This document shows, one piece after another, positions 1 to 7,811 of a stretch of DNA of 64,000 nucleotides. Source of the DNA: JABFSM01 sp963762545 (lineage in GTDB: Bacteria > Gemmatimonadota > Gemmatimonadetes > Gemmatimonadales > GWC2-71-9); assembly GCA_963762545.1 (NCBI GenBank), contig CAVXLC010000003.1:372001-436000 (forward strand). The letters run 5' to 3'. The position numbers and the translations under genes were made by a program. How positions within the stretch are numbered: position 1 is the first letter of the stretch; each line of letters opens with the position of its first letter. Under the pieces are notes generated by a model. That model was not told the DNA's origin. It worked only from the letters and a program-made list of their open reading frames with translations, and ran no database searches.

Positions 1-717
1 GCGGCCGGCGCCCTCGGTGGCCAGCTTGATGCGGACACCCAGATTCGGGCTCACGCCCATTTCCTCGGCCACCCGGAGCACGGTGTCCAGCTCGCCCACC
101 TGTTCGAGGACGATGAACACCTGGTGGCCGATCCGCTGACCCATCAGGGCCAGCCGCATGAACTCCTCGTCCTTGTACCCGTTGCAGACGATCAGGTGAT
201 CGGTCCGCTCGGTCAAGCCGAGCACCGCCTGGAGCTCCGGCTTGCTGCCGCACTCGAGACCGACCCCAAAGGGGCCTCCGAAGGCGACGATCTCCTCCAC
301 GACGTGGCGCTGCTGGTTCACCTTGATCGGATAGACCGAGGTGTAGGTGCCGCCGTAGGCGGTCTCCTCGATGGCCCGGGAAAACTCCGTGGCGAGCGAG
401 GCGATCCGGGCCTTCAGGATGTCGGAAAAGCGGAGCAGGAGCGGCAGGCCGATGCCCTGGGCGTTCAGATCGATGGCCAGCCGGTACAGGTCGATGGCGC
501 GGTCGCCCGCCTGATCCGGATGCACCGTGACGTGGCCCTCGGCGTTGGTCCGGAAGTAGCCCAGGCCCCAGCCGCGCATGTTGTAGAGCTTTTCGGCGTC
601 CTTGATGGACCAGTGGTTGTTCGAGATCGCGAGGCTCCGGGGCCGAAGACAGGAGGAGAATTCTAACGTGCGGGCGGGCGCGACAGAAGCGGCGGCGGGG
701 TAAATTCCCGTTTCCAT
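1..717 (-). CDS. speA: Biosynthetic arginine decarboxylase, N-terminal part (runs off the window)
   Basis: PLP-dependent decarboxylase making agmatine from arginine, the first step of the agmatine route to putrescine. Reading the minus strand from 717, the protein has the SpeA N-terminus: NNHWSIKDAEKLYNMRGWG, then a segment matching the AHxK-type lysine region (YPIKVNQQRHVVEEI) whose Lys binds PLP, then GLECGSKPELQAVL. About 239 codons are present; the remainder (family about 630-660 aa) lies beyond base 1. The ATG at 717 precedes a poorly conserved stretch of about 30 residues, so the true start may be slightly internal. This ATG overlaps the ATG of the divergent gene at 716. The next two steps, aguA and aguB, lie at 57.3-59.3 kb of this window. 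Confidence 0.93.
   Translation of the reverse strand, partial: METGIYPAAASVAPARTLEFSSCLRPRSLAISNNHWSIKDAEKLYNMRGWGLGYFRTNAEGHVTVHPDQAGDRAIDLYRLAIDLNAQGIGLPLLLRFSDILKARIASLATEFSRAIEETAYGGTYTSVYPIKVNQQRHVVEEIVAFGGPFGVGLECGSKPELQAVLGLTERTDHLIVCNGYKDEEFMRLALMGQRIGHQVFIVLEQVGELDTVLRVAEEMGVSPNLGVRIKLATEGAGR
701..708 (+). promoter_or_regulatory. Possible TAnnTT-type promoter box before the SRPBCC-epimerase gene
   Basis: TAAATTCC lies 7 nt before the ATG at 716, the same spacing as the clearer TAnnTTTG boxes before ettA, aguB and queE in this window. No Shine-Dalgarno sequence is visible, so a leaderless or near-leaderless transcript is plausible. The box lies inside the 5' end of the divergent speA reading frame. 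Confidence 0.35.
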
Positions 718-2095
718 GAGTTCCGAGCTGGTGGTCGAACGGCGCACCCCGGTGCCGGCATCGCCTGAAGAGGTCTTTGCCTGGCACGCCCGGCCGGGCG
801 CCCTCGAGCGCCTGGTCCCCCCGTGGCAGCGCCTCACGGTCCTCGAGCGCACCGGCGGCATTGCCAACGGCACCCGGGTCCGGCTCCGGATCTACGCCGG
901 GCCGGTCTGGTCCACCTGGATGGCGGAGCACCGGGATGTCGAGCCGGGCGTGGGCTTCAGCGATTTCCAGGTGGACGGTCCGTTCGACCGCTGGTTTCAC
1001 CGCCACAGCTTCGAGCCGGCCCCGGGTGGCGGCAGCATCCTGCACGATCGCATCGTCTGTGAGCTGCCTCTGGGCATCCGGCTGGGCCGCTCCTGCCTGG
1101 CCCGGGAGCTCGAGCGCCTGCTGGCCTACCGTCACGCCGTCACCGCACAGGACCTGGCCATGCACGCGCGGGCCGCGGGACGGCCCAAGCTCCGCATCGC
1201 CATCACCGGATCCTCGGGCCTCATCGGCTCGATGCTGGCGCCGGCGCTGACTACCGGCGGGCACAAGGTCATCCGCATGGTGCGGCGGGCGCCGGGTCCG
1301 GGCGAAATCCGCTGGGACCCCGATGGCGCCGGTGTGGACCCCGAAGCGCTGCGGGGCGTGGACGCCGTGGTGCACCTGGCGGGGGAGAACATCGCCGGTG
1401 CGCGCTGGACCGAGGCGCGGAAGCGGCTGCTCCTCGACAGCCGCGCCACCGGCACCCGGCTCCTCGCGGAGGCCATCGCCAAGGCCCCGGAAGGCCCCCG
1501 TATCCTGGTCTCCGCGTCGGCCATCGGCTACTACGGCAACCGGGGCGAGGAGCTCCTGACCGAGGGCAGCATGCCCGGTCAGGGATTTCTTCCCGAGGTC
1601 GTCATCGCCTGGGAGCAGGCCACCCGGCCCGCCGCCGACGCGGGGGTACGGGTAGCGCTGGTGCGGACCGGGCTGCTGCTCACGCCGGCGGGCGGCCTGC
1701 TGGAGCGCATCCTGCTCCCCTTCCGCCTGGGGTTCGGGGGGCGCCTGGGGGACGGCCGCCAGTGGATGAGCTGGATCTCGGCGGACGACGTCGTGGGCGC
1801 CTACCACCACGCGCTCACCGACGATGCGGTGCGCGGGCCGGTCAACGCGGTGGCCCCCGCGCCGGTGCGCAACGCGGAATTCACCACCGCGTTGGGGCGC
1901 GCGCTGCACCGCCCCACGCCGATGGCCGTGCCCAGGACGGCGCTCCGCCTTGCGGTGGGCGAGATGGCGGACGAAGCCATACTGGCCAGCGCCAGGGTGG
2001 CGGCCGACGCCCTGCAGCGGACCGGGTATCCGTTCCGGCACGCCGATCTGGAGGCCGCCCTCGCGCATGAGCTCGGCAAGCAGGCGTCGAGCTGA
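716..2095 (+). CDS. SRPBCC domain fused to TIGR01777-family NAD(P)-dependent epimerase
   Basis: 459 aa. Residues about 1-150 form an SRPBCC (START-like) ligand-binding domain that opens with VVERRTPVPASPEEVFAWHA. From about residue 158 a short-chain dehydrogenase/epimerase fold begins with the dinucleotide loop ITGSSGLIGSML and carries a YY pair at the active-site position (SAIGYYG). This fits the TIGR01777 family, often called SulA-like or YfcH-like, whose reaction is not established; the fused SRPBCC module is a recurrent version of it. The stop is followed after one base by the queC start, so the two are probably cotranscribed. Its ATG overlaps that of divergent speA. Family call is secure, substrate unknown. 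Confidence 0.88.
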   Translation: MSSELVVERRTPVPASPEEVFAWHARPGALERLVPPWQRLTVLERTGGIANGTRVRLRIYAGPVWSTWMAEHRDVEPGVGFSDFQVDGPFDRWFHRHSFEPAPGGGSILHDRIVCELPLGIRLGRSCLARELERLLAYRHAVTAQDLAMHARAAGRPKLRIAITGSSGLIGSMLAPALTTGGHKVIRMVRRAPGPGEIRWDPDGAGVDPEALRGVDAVVHLAGENIAGARWTEARKRLLLDSRATGTRLLAEAIAKAPEGPRILVSASAIGYYGNRGEELLTEGSMPGQGFLPEVVIAWEQATRPAADAGVRVALVRTGLLLTPAGGLLERILLPFRLGFGGRLGDGRQWMSWISADDVVGAYHHALTDDAVRGPVNAVAPAPVRNAEFTTALGRALHRPTPMAVPRTALRLAVGEMADEAILASARVAADALQRTGYPFRHADLEAALAHELGKQASS

Positions 2096-2096
2096 G

Positions 2097-2816
2097 ATGA
2101 GCTCCCCACCCCGCCCGTCTTCCCACCGTCGCGCCGTCGTTCTCTTGTCGGGCGGCCTCGACTCGGCCACCACGCTGGCCATTGCGAAGGCCGAGGGCTT
2201 CGACCCCTACGCCCTGAGTTTCCGGTACGGCCAGCGCCACGCCGTGGAGCTGGACGCGGCGCGGAAGGTGGCGGCGCAGATCGGCGTGACGGAGCACCGG
2301 ATCGTGGACATCGACCTCCGGGCCTTCGGCGGCTCGGCGCTCACGGCGGATATTCCGGTGCCGACCGGCCGCTCGGCCGAGGCCATGGCCGAGGGCATAC
2401 CGGTCACCTACGTGCCGGCGCGGAACACCATCTTTCTCTCGTTGGCGCTGGCCTGGTGCGAGGTGCTGGGGGCGGCCGACATCTTCATCGGCATCAACGC
2501 GGTGGACTACAGCGGCTATCCCGATTGCCGGCCGGAATTCATTCGCGCGTTCGAGTCACTGGCCAACCTCGCCACCAGGGCCGGCGTCGAAGGCCGGGTC
2601 AAGTTCAAGGTGCACGCGCCGCTCATCGCCATGAGCAAGGAAGGCATCATCCGCCGGGGCCTGTCGCTGGGCGTGGACTATTCCCTGACCCGGAGCTGCT
2701 ACGCGCCGGACGCGGAAGGTCGGGCCTGCGGGGAATGCGACTCGTGCCGGATCAGGCTCACGGGGTTTGCGGAGGCGGGCACTTCAGATCCGGCGACGTA
2801 CGTCGCGAAGGCATGA
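2097..2816 (+). CDS. queC: 7-cyano-7-deazaguanine synthase QueC
   Basis: 239 aa, normal QueC length. Converts 7-carboxy-7-deazaguanine to preQ0 using ATP and ammonia, in queuosine or related deazaguanine synthesis. The PP-loop is visible at residues about 15-24 (VVLLSGGLDSAT), followed by YVPARNTIF and the INAVDYSGYPDCR signature, and a C-terminal zinc site built from a Cys in TRSCYAP and CGECDSC. The ATG at 2097 follows the upstream stop by a single base. queE, the preceding pathway enzyme, is at 13875 rather than adjacent; queD and folE are not in the window. Confidence 0.97.
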   Translation: MSSPPRPSSHRRAVVLLSGGLDSATTLAIAKAEGFDPYALSFRYGQRHAVELDAARKVAAQIGVTEHRIVDIDLRAFGGSALTADIPVPTGRSAEAMAEGIPVTYVPARNTIFLSLALAWCEVLGAADIFIGINAVDYSGYPDCRPEFIRAFESLANLATRAGVEGRVKFKVHAPLIAMSKEGIIRRGLSLGVDYSLTRSCYAPDAEGRACGECDSCRIRLTGFAEAGTSDPATYVAKA

Positions 2817-2948
2817 GGCTATCGAGGCCTCCGCGCCCCCCGCACCGGCTTCGAGGCTGCCGGCACTCCCAGAAGCGCAACGCATCGGCTCATCCGGCCC
2901 TCCCCGTATCGGGATTCCCTTTGAGGGCAGGCGCAGTTCCCGGCCGGA

Positions 2949-4850
2949 TCAGGTCTTTCCGGCTCGCGCCAGGATCCGGTCCCGCTGTCCCGGCGACACC
3001 ATGTCTTTCGCCACCACCTGCCCGACCAGCCGGGCGACGAAGCCGTACCCCCTCGCATCGGCCTCGAGCCAGCGCTGCCATTCCAGCTCGTCCAGGGCCG
3101 CCGTCAGTTGGGCCGGCTCGAGCCCGGAGGCGCGGGCGAGCACGGGCTCGGAGCATCGATCGCCCAGCACCGCGGCCGTAACCAGCACCTTCTGCGCATC
3201 CCTACTCAGCCGCCGGAAGCCGATCCGCAGCGCCGCGACAACTGAATCGGGAAGGTCCCCGGGCAGCGTCTGACTCAGGGTCCGGAACGGTTCCGGCCAG
3301 GTCACCGGGCCCTGCGCGAGGTCCAGCCCGTGAGCCACCGCCGACAACAGTTCCACCGCGAGCAGCGGCAACCCCGCGGAATCACTCCCGACCCGCCGGA
3401 CCACGCGCTCCAGGGCAACGGCGTCATAGCCGGGGAGGGCCCACGCCGCCAGCGCCAGGAGCGACTCCCGATCCAGCGGTCCCAGCGACACCATCGCACC
3501 CGGCACATCGGTGCCGAGCCGCCGGCGGAGCTCATCCAGCTCGGCGCGCGGCGGTTCCGCTCCGGCCGATAGCACCAGGCAGAGCGGCGCGCCGGCATGA
3601 TCTCGCAGCGCGGCCAGGAGTGCGAGCACCGAATCCCGGTCCATCCACTGGGCATCGTCCACCGCGAGCACCAGGGGTCCTTCCGCGAGCGCGGCGCCAA
3701 GGAGGGCCGTGAAGGCCGATCGAACCGTCAGGGCCGAACCGGCGGGAGCACCGGGAAACCGGTCGGCCCACTCGGGAATTTGCGCGGCGAACACCCCGAT
3801 CGCTTCCGGCGGCGCCGTCGCCAGGCCGGGTGCATCCAGCAGACCGCCGCGCGCCAGGGCCAAGAGCCCGGCCCACGGCGTCTCCCGATCGGCCTCCACC
3901 GCGCGCACCAGCGCTGCCGCGCCACCGGCGACGCGGATCCTCGCGAGCATCTCCTGGAGCAGTCGGGTCTTCCCGGTACCGGCGTCTCCGATGAGCGGGA
4001 GGGCCGTGGCGCTGCCCTGCGCACGACAGCGGTCCCAGTGTTCCAGGAGCAGCGCGAGCTCCCGGGCCCGGCCGACCAGCGGGGCCCGCCGCCGCTCTGG
4101 CTCGGTCGCCCCACCTGGCAACGGCCGCGGACGCCCGGGACGCGCGGAGCGGATGCGCTCGGCGAGCGCCCGGATCTCCGGGCCCGGGGTTCCGTCGATG
4201 ATACGGGCCAGCCGCTCGGTGTAGCGGGCAAAGTGATCGAGCGCCGCCGCCGAATCGCCCAGGATCGCGCTGGCGCCCATAAGGGCGCGCGCGACCAGCT
4301 CGTTGTTCCCGTCGATCGCATCGGCGCGGCGGGCCGCCGATACCGCCGCTTCGGCCCGGCCTTCCCGCAGGAGCGCGGCGCAGTGCCCGAGCAGCACCCC
4401 GACCGATCGCGCGGTCCAATGCTGCCGCTCCGCCGCCAGCCAGTCCTCGAAACCATCGCATCCGGGAAGGCCGAAGCCCTCGAGAAATTCCCCGGTTACC
4501 ATGGGTGCCGCTCCGGCCCAGTCCTCGCGCGCCGCCAGGAGCTCCAGGTCGTCCGCATCCAGCTCGACCGCCGCCGCCGCGAGGCGCACCTGCCCCGCCG
4601 CGGTGTCGATCGCGTCGTCGCCCGCCACCTTGCGCACGATGCGAAGCGCTTCGTTGAGTGAATGCTTCGCGGCGCTCTCGTCCTTGTCGGGCCAGAGCAG
4701 GCCGGTGAGATGCTCACGGGTTCGGGTCCGCTTGGGCGAGCGGGCCAGGTAGATCAGCAGCGCGAGGTGTTTCCGCCAGAGGAGCTCCGGAGGAGCGGCG
4801 GTTCCGGCGATGGTGACCTCCACCGGGCCCAGCACGCGGCAGAGGATCAC
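2949..4850 (-). CDS. SARP/BTAD-type regulator with AAA ATPase domain (AfsR-like)
   Basis: 633 aa. The N-terminus is an OmpR-like winged helix (RVLGPVEVTIAG, then ALLIYLARSPKRTRTREHL) followed by a bacterial transcriptional activation domain of TPR-like helices to about residue 235. A STAND/AAA ATPase follows, with Walker A GDAGTGKTRLLQ near residue 288 and a Walker B LVLAVDDAQWMD near residue 400. The C-terminus is helical. The start is a GTG at 4850 overlapping the TGA of the upstream kinase by 4 nt, so the two are translationally coupled; a longer frame to 5012 would lie inside the kinase and lacks family similarity. In Streptomyces AfsR is phosphorylated by the kinase AfsK, so a kinase-substrate relationship is a reasonable inference. 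Target genes are unknown. Confidence 0.85.
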   Translation of the reverse strand: MILCRVLGPVEVTIAGTAAPPELLWRKHLALLIYLARSPKRTRTREHLTGLLWPDKDESAAKHSLNEALRIVRKVAGDDAIDTAAGQVRLAAAAVELDADDLELLAAREDWAGAAPMVTGEFLEGFGLPGCDGFEDWLAAERQHWTARSVGVLLGHCAALLREGRAEAAVSAARRADAIDGNNELVARALMGASAILGDSAAALDHFARYTERLARIIDGTPGPEIRALAERIRSARPGRPRPLPGGATEPERRRAPLVGRARELALLLEHWDRCRAQGSATALPLIGDAGTGKTRLLQEMLARIRVAGGAAALVRAVEADRETPWAGLLALARGGLLDAPGLATAPPEAIGVFAAQIPEWADRFPGAPAGSALTVRSAFTALLGAALAEGPLVLAVDDAQWMDRDSVLALLAALRDHAGAPLCLVLSAGAEPPRAELDELRRRLGTDVPGAMVSLGPLDRESLLALAAWALPGYDAVALERVVRRVGSDSAGLPLLAVELLSAVAHGLDLAQGPVTWPEPFRTLSQTLPGDLPDSVVAALRIGFRRLSRDAQKVLVTAAVLGDRCSEPVLARASGLEPAQLTAALDELEWQRWLEADARGYGFVARLVGQVVAKDMVSPGQRDRILARAGKT

Positions 4851-7648
4851 GACGCCTCGCACTTGAGCTCGGTGACCCGGCGGGCCGCGAAGTCCGCCCT
4901 GGCGGCGAGCCGGGGGTCGGCACCGGTCCAGAGCCGCGCGACGGCCCGGTAGGTGGCGCAGAGCTCGGGATCGGGGGTGTCCCCACGATCGAGCAGGCGG
5001 GCGCGACGCCATCGTAGCACCGTGCTCAGCGCCCAGGCGACCTCACCGGGCTGCGGCTCCTCGGTGGGGAATCCATCCAGCTGAAGATGCTCGTGCCACC
5101 GCAGTGCCCGCTCGGCCGCGCCGGGGTGTCCGGTCTGTTCCAGCCAGGTGACCCGGAGAATCCGCTGGACCGCATCCTCGACGGCGATCGGCACCGTCTT
5201 CGACAGGTCGGAGGGGTGGAGGCCCGCGAGCAGCCGGCCGGCACCGACGGTATCGCCCCGCCGGAGCAGCTCGAAGACATCCACCTCGGTTCGCAGCGTG
5301 TTGCGGGGCGGAGCCGAGGCGAGCAACCCACGATATCGCGCCGCGGCGGCGGAATCGCCGGCGCGGAGCGCCAGCATCGCCAGCATCCAGGCGGCCCGCT
5401 CCCGGAGCGAATCCGCCTCCACGCCCGAAGGAATGTAGGATTCGAGGGCGGTGAGCAGGCCGGAATCGGCAGGGACCGAATCCTCAGGATCCGCCAGCGT
5501 CAGTACCGCCTGCAGCTCCAGGGCGTAGAGCGACAGGGAATGATCCGAGGCCAGCCGGCGAAGCCGAATGCCCACGGCGCGCAGCGAATCCATGCGACCC
5601 AGCGCGGCGAATCCATGCGCCTGGGCCAGCAACCCCGCGCGCACTGCTTGCGGTTTGTCTCGCCAGGCGGCCAGTTGCGCGCCGAGGCCGACCGCGCCGG
5701 CGGGCGCATCGACGGTCATCATCATCCGGCCGCCCGAGGCGGTCCGAAAGTCACCCGCCACCCCGGGGGCCTGAAGCACCGCGCTGGTCCTCGCGGCGGC
5801 CTCCGGCGGGGTGCCAAACCGCCACAGGAAGCCGACGCGCAGCATCATGCGGAGCGCGATCGAGAGTCCGGCGGCGCCCCGCTCCGGAGGCACGCTGTCG
5901 AGGGCCGCCTTTGCCCGGGCCGCGGTGCCTTCACTCAGCAGGACCCATCCCAGGTGCTCCCACCCCGGCGCGAAGTCCGGCCGGAGGTCGAGCGCGTGTT
6001 GCAGTGGTTCGACCGCCTCCTGCCGCAGGTGCCCAAACAGTGGTCCTCGGTGAAAGAGCTCGTCTCCGAGCAGGAAGCTCGCCAGATAGAATTCCTGGTA
6101 CCGAGCGGCGGCGTCACGCAAACGGTCGTAGCGCTCCGGCCAGGGTTGCTGCTGCGCCTCGATGATGGCGCGGTAGTGAGGCGGGAACGCATCCAGGTGA
6201 CGGTTGAGGCGGGCGAACCCTTGCGGATCCGGCGCGGTCCCGAGCCAGCGATCGATGTCGATGAGCCGATAGGTGCACAGCAGGCAGTTCGAATCGGAGG
6301 CCTCGACTCTGGCATAGGCGGTGCCCGCCGTGTCCCACTGGGCCGCGGCGTAGAGCCGCTCGGCGGCATGCCACTGGCTGAGACCCTCGCCGGTTCGCGG
6401 CAGCGCCTTGAGCGGAAGCCACTTGTCCCCCGCCAGCGTGCCTCTCCATGTTCCCGCGAGAAAGGAGTCGGCGACCTGTTGGACCAGCGCGGGCCAGTCG
6501 GCCCGGGCGGGCGCGGTGGCCCCAGCGGGCACGACGCCCCCCGTCTCGCCACCCGACCCGCGAAGCTCCAGCCGGATTCCGCCCCCGGCCGGCATGATTG
6601 CTCCGGTGAGGCGCACGACGCCCCGGGGGCTGGGCCCGGATCCGGCGGAAAGCACCCGAAGATCCGGGTAGCCCGACAGCGCCGCGATCAGAGCATGGGT
6701 CAGTGAATCGCCCAGCGCCGCACCGCCGGGAATGCCGCGATTCTCGAAGGACCCTACTTCGAGCGTCAGGCCGGTGGCGGGCGGCGCCCGGGCCGGCAAC
6801 AGCAACCAGGCGACGATTGCGCCGGCGGCAACCAGGAGACCCGCAACGACTATCCCCCGGCGCCGCGAGGCCGACTTGCCCTGGAGCGCGGTACTCATCT
6901 CCCCCGCGTTCGCGAAGCGGTCTTCCGGCGCCAGGGCGAGGGCCCGCCGCAGCGCCCCGCTCAGCGGCTCGGGAAGCCTGCTCCAATCGGCCTGGTCGGG
7001 CTGCTGGTACGCCGGCCAGCGCTCCCCGGTGCCGGCCTCCCAGAACACCAGTGCGGCGGAATACACGTCACTGCGCTCGGTCGCGGGCAACCCGTCCAGC
7101 TGCTCCGGTGCCATGTAGGCGAGGGTGCCGATCATCTGGCCCGGCGTGGTCAAGGCCGGATCGGCCTTCGCGCGCCATCGCGAGATGCCGAAGTCCCCGA
7201 GCAGCGCCCGGCCGTTCCGGAGAAACACGTTGCTGGGCTTGACGTCGCGGTGCACCACGCCGTGCGCATGGGCCGCACCGAGGGCGCCCAGCAGATCCTG
7301 CGCCAGAGATTGCGCTTCGGCGGCAGGGAGCGGCCCACGAAGGAGTCGTTGGGCGAGGGTTTCGCCCTCGACGAACTCCATCACATAGTAGAAGAGACCA
7401 TCGGCCTCTCCCGCGTCATACACCGGCACGATGGCGGGATGAGAGAGCCGCGCCAGGATCCGCCCCTCGTCGAGGAATCGCTCGGCGGCGACGGCGGTGG
7501 CCAGCTCGGGGCGGAGAATCTTGATCGCGACGGTCCGGTCGAGGCGGATCTGACGGGCCGAGTAGACGATCCCCATGCCCCCGCCGGCGACCTCGGCCAG
7601 GACCTCGTAATCGGGCGTCAGGGCCCGGTGGACCCGTTCCGTGAGCAT
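4847..7648 (-). CDS. Membrane Ser/Thr protein kinase with TPR-like sensor half
   Basis: 933 aa. Residues about 13-265 are a PknB-type kinase with all catalytic elements: glycine loop EVAGGGMGIVY, VAIKIL lysine, HRDVKPSN near residue 132, GDFGIS and YMAPEQ. A single transmembrane helix at about 266-288 (GIVVAGLLVAAGAIVAWLLL) places about 640 residues outside the cytoplasm. That half begins with a segment like the TolB-N/FlgO region (LTLEVGSFENRG and ALGDSLTHALIAAL) and continues as TPR-like helices. It is followed by the SARP/AAA regulator with a 4-nt overlap, suggesting a signal-to-transcription module. The gene is divergent from the OPT transporter. The kinase call is firm; ligand and target are not known. 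Confidence 0.93.
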   Translation of the reverse strand: MLTERVHRALTPDYEVLAEVAGGGMGIVYSARQIRLDRTVAIKILRPELATAVAAERFLDEGRILARLSHPAIVPVYDAGEADGLFYYVMEFVEGETLAQRLLRGPLPAAEAQSLAQDLLGALGAAHAHGVVHRDVKPSNVFLRNGRALLGDFGISRWRAKADPALTTPGQMIGTLAYMAPEQLDGLPATERSDVYSAALVFWEAGTGERWPAYQQPDQADWSRLPEPLSGALRRALALAPEDRFANAGEMSTALQGKSASRRRGIVVAGLLVAAGAIVAWLLLPARAPPATGLTLEVGSFENRGIPGGAALGDSLTHALIAALSGYPDLRVLSAGSGPSPRGVVRLTGAIMPAGGGIRLELRGSGGETGGVVPAGATAPARADWPALVQQVADSFLAGTWRGTLAGDKWLPLKALPRTGEGLSQWHAAERLYAAAQWDTAGTAYARVEASDSNCLLCTYRLIDIDRWLGTAPDPQGFARLNRHLDAFPPHYRAIIEAQQQPWPERYDRLRDAAARYQEFYLASFLLGDELFHRGPLFGHLRQEAVEPLQHALDLRPDFAPGWEHLGWVLLSEGTAARAKAALDSVPPERGAAGLSIALRMMLRVGFLWRFGTPPEAAARTSAVLQAPGVAGDFRTASGGRMMMTVDAPAGAVGLGAQLAAWRDKPQAVRAGLLAQAHGFAALGRMDSLRAVGIRLRRLASDHSLSLYALELQAVLTLADPEDSVPADSGLLTALESYIPSGVEADSLRERAAWMLAMLALRAGDSAAAARYRGLLASAPPRNTLRTEVDVFELLRRGDTVGAGRLLAGLHPSDLSKTVPIAVEDAVQRILRVTWLEQTGHPGAAERALRWHEHLQLDGFPTEEPQPGEVAWALSTVLRWRRARLLDRGDTPDPELCATYRAVARLWTGADPRLAARADFAARRVTELKCEAS

Positions 7649-7675
7649 CGCCCGACCTGCGTGAGGGGACCCGTC

Positions 7676-7707
7676 AATATACTCCGTTGCTCCGGAGACC
7701 CTGTCAA
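7676..7707 (-). promoter_or_regulatory. Likely promoter of the kinase-SARP operon
   Basis: On the minus strand TTGACA (7702-7707) is followed by TATATT (7676-7681). The spacing of 20 bp is long for sigma-70, though offset hexamers give 18-19 bp. TATATTGA also resembles the TAnnTTTG box. A CTCCG/CGGAG inverted repeat (7682-7697) sits between the two boxes and could be an operator. The kinase start follows 27 nt downstream. Confidence 0.5.
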
Positions 7708-7811
7708 ATCAAGCAGCGCGCCGCCTGGGTGCCCCGCCCGCCTTGCGCCCCGGTGAAGGACCGAGGCAGCTTACCCCGGGCACCGATGCGGGATCCCTTC
7801 CAGAGGCGTCC

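Noticed and set aside
2817..2948. Possible tRNA or terminator between queC and the SARP gene
   Set aside because: No cloverleaf or TTCGAnT arm; only weak GC-rich self-pairing without a T-tract.
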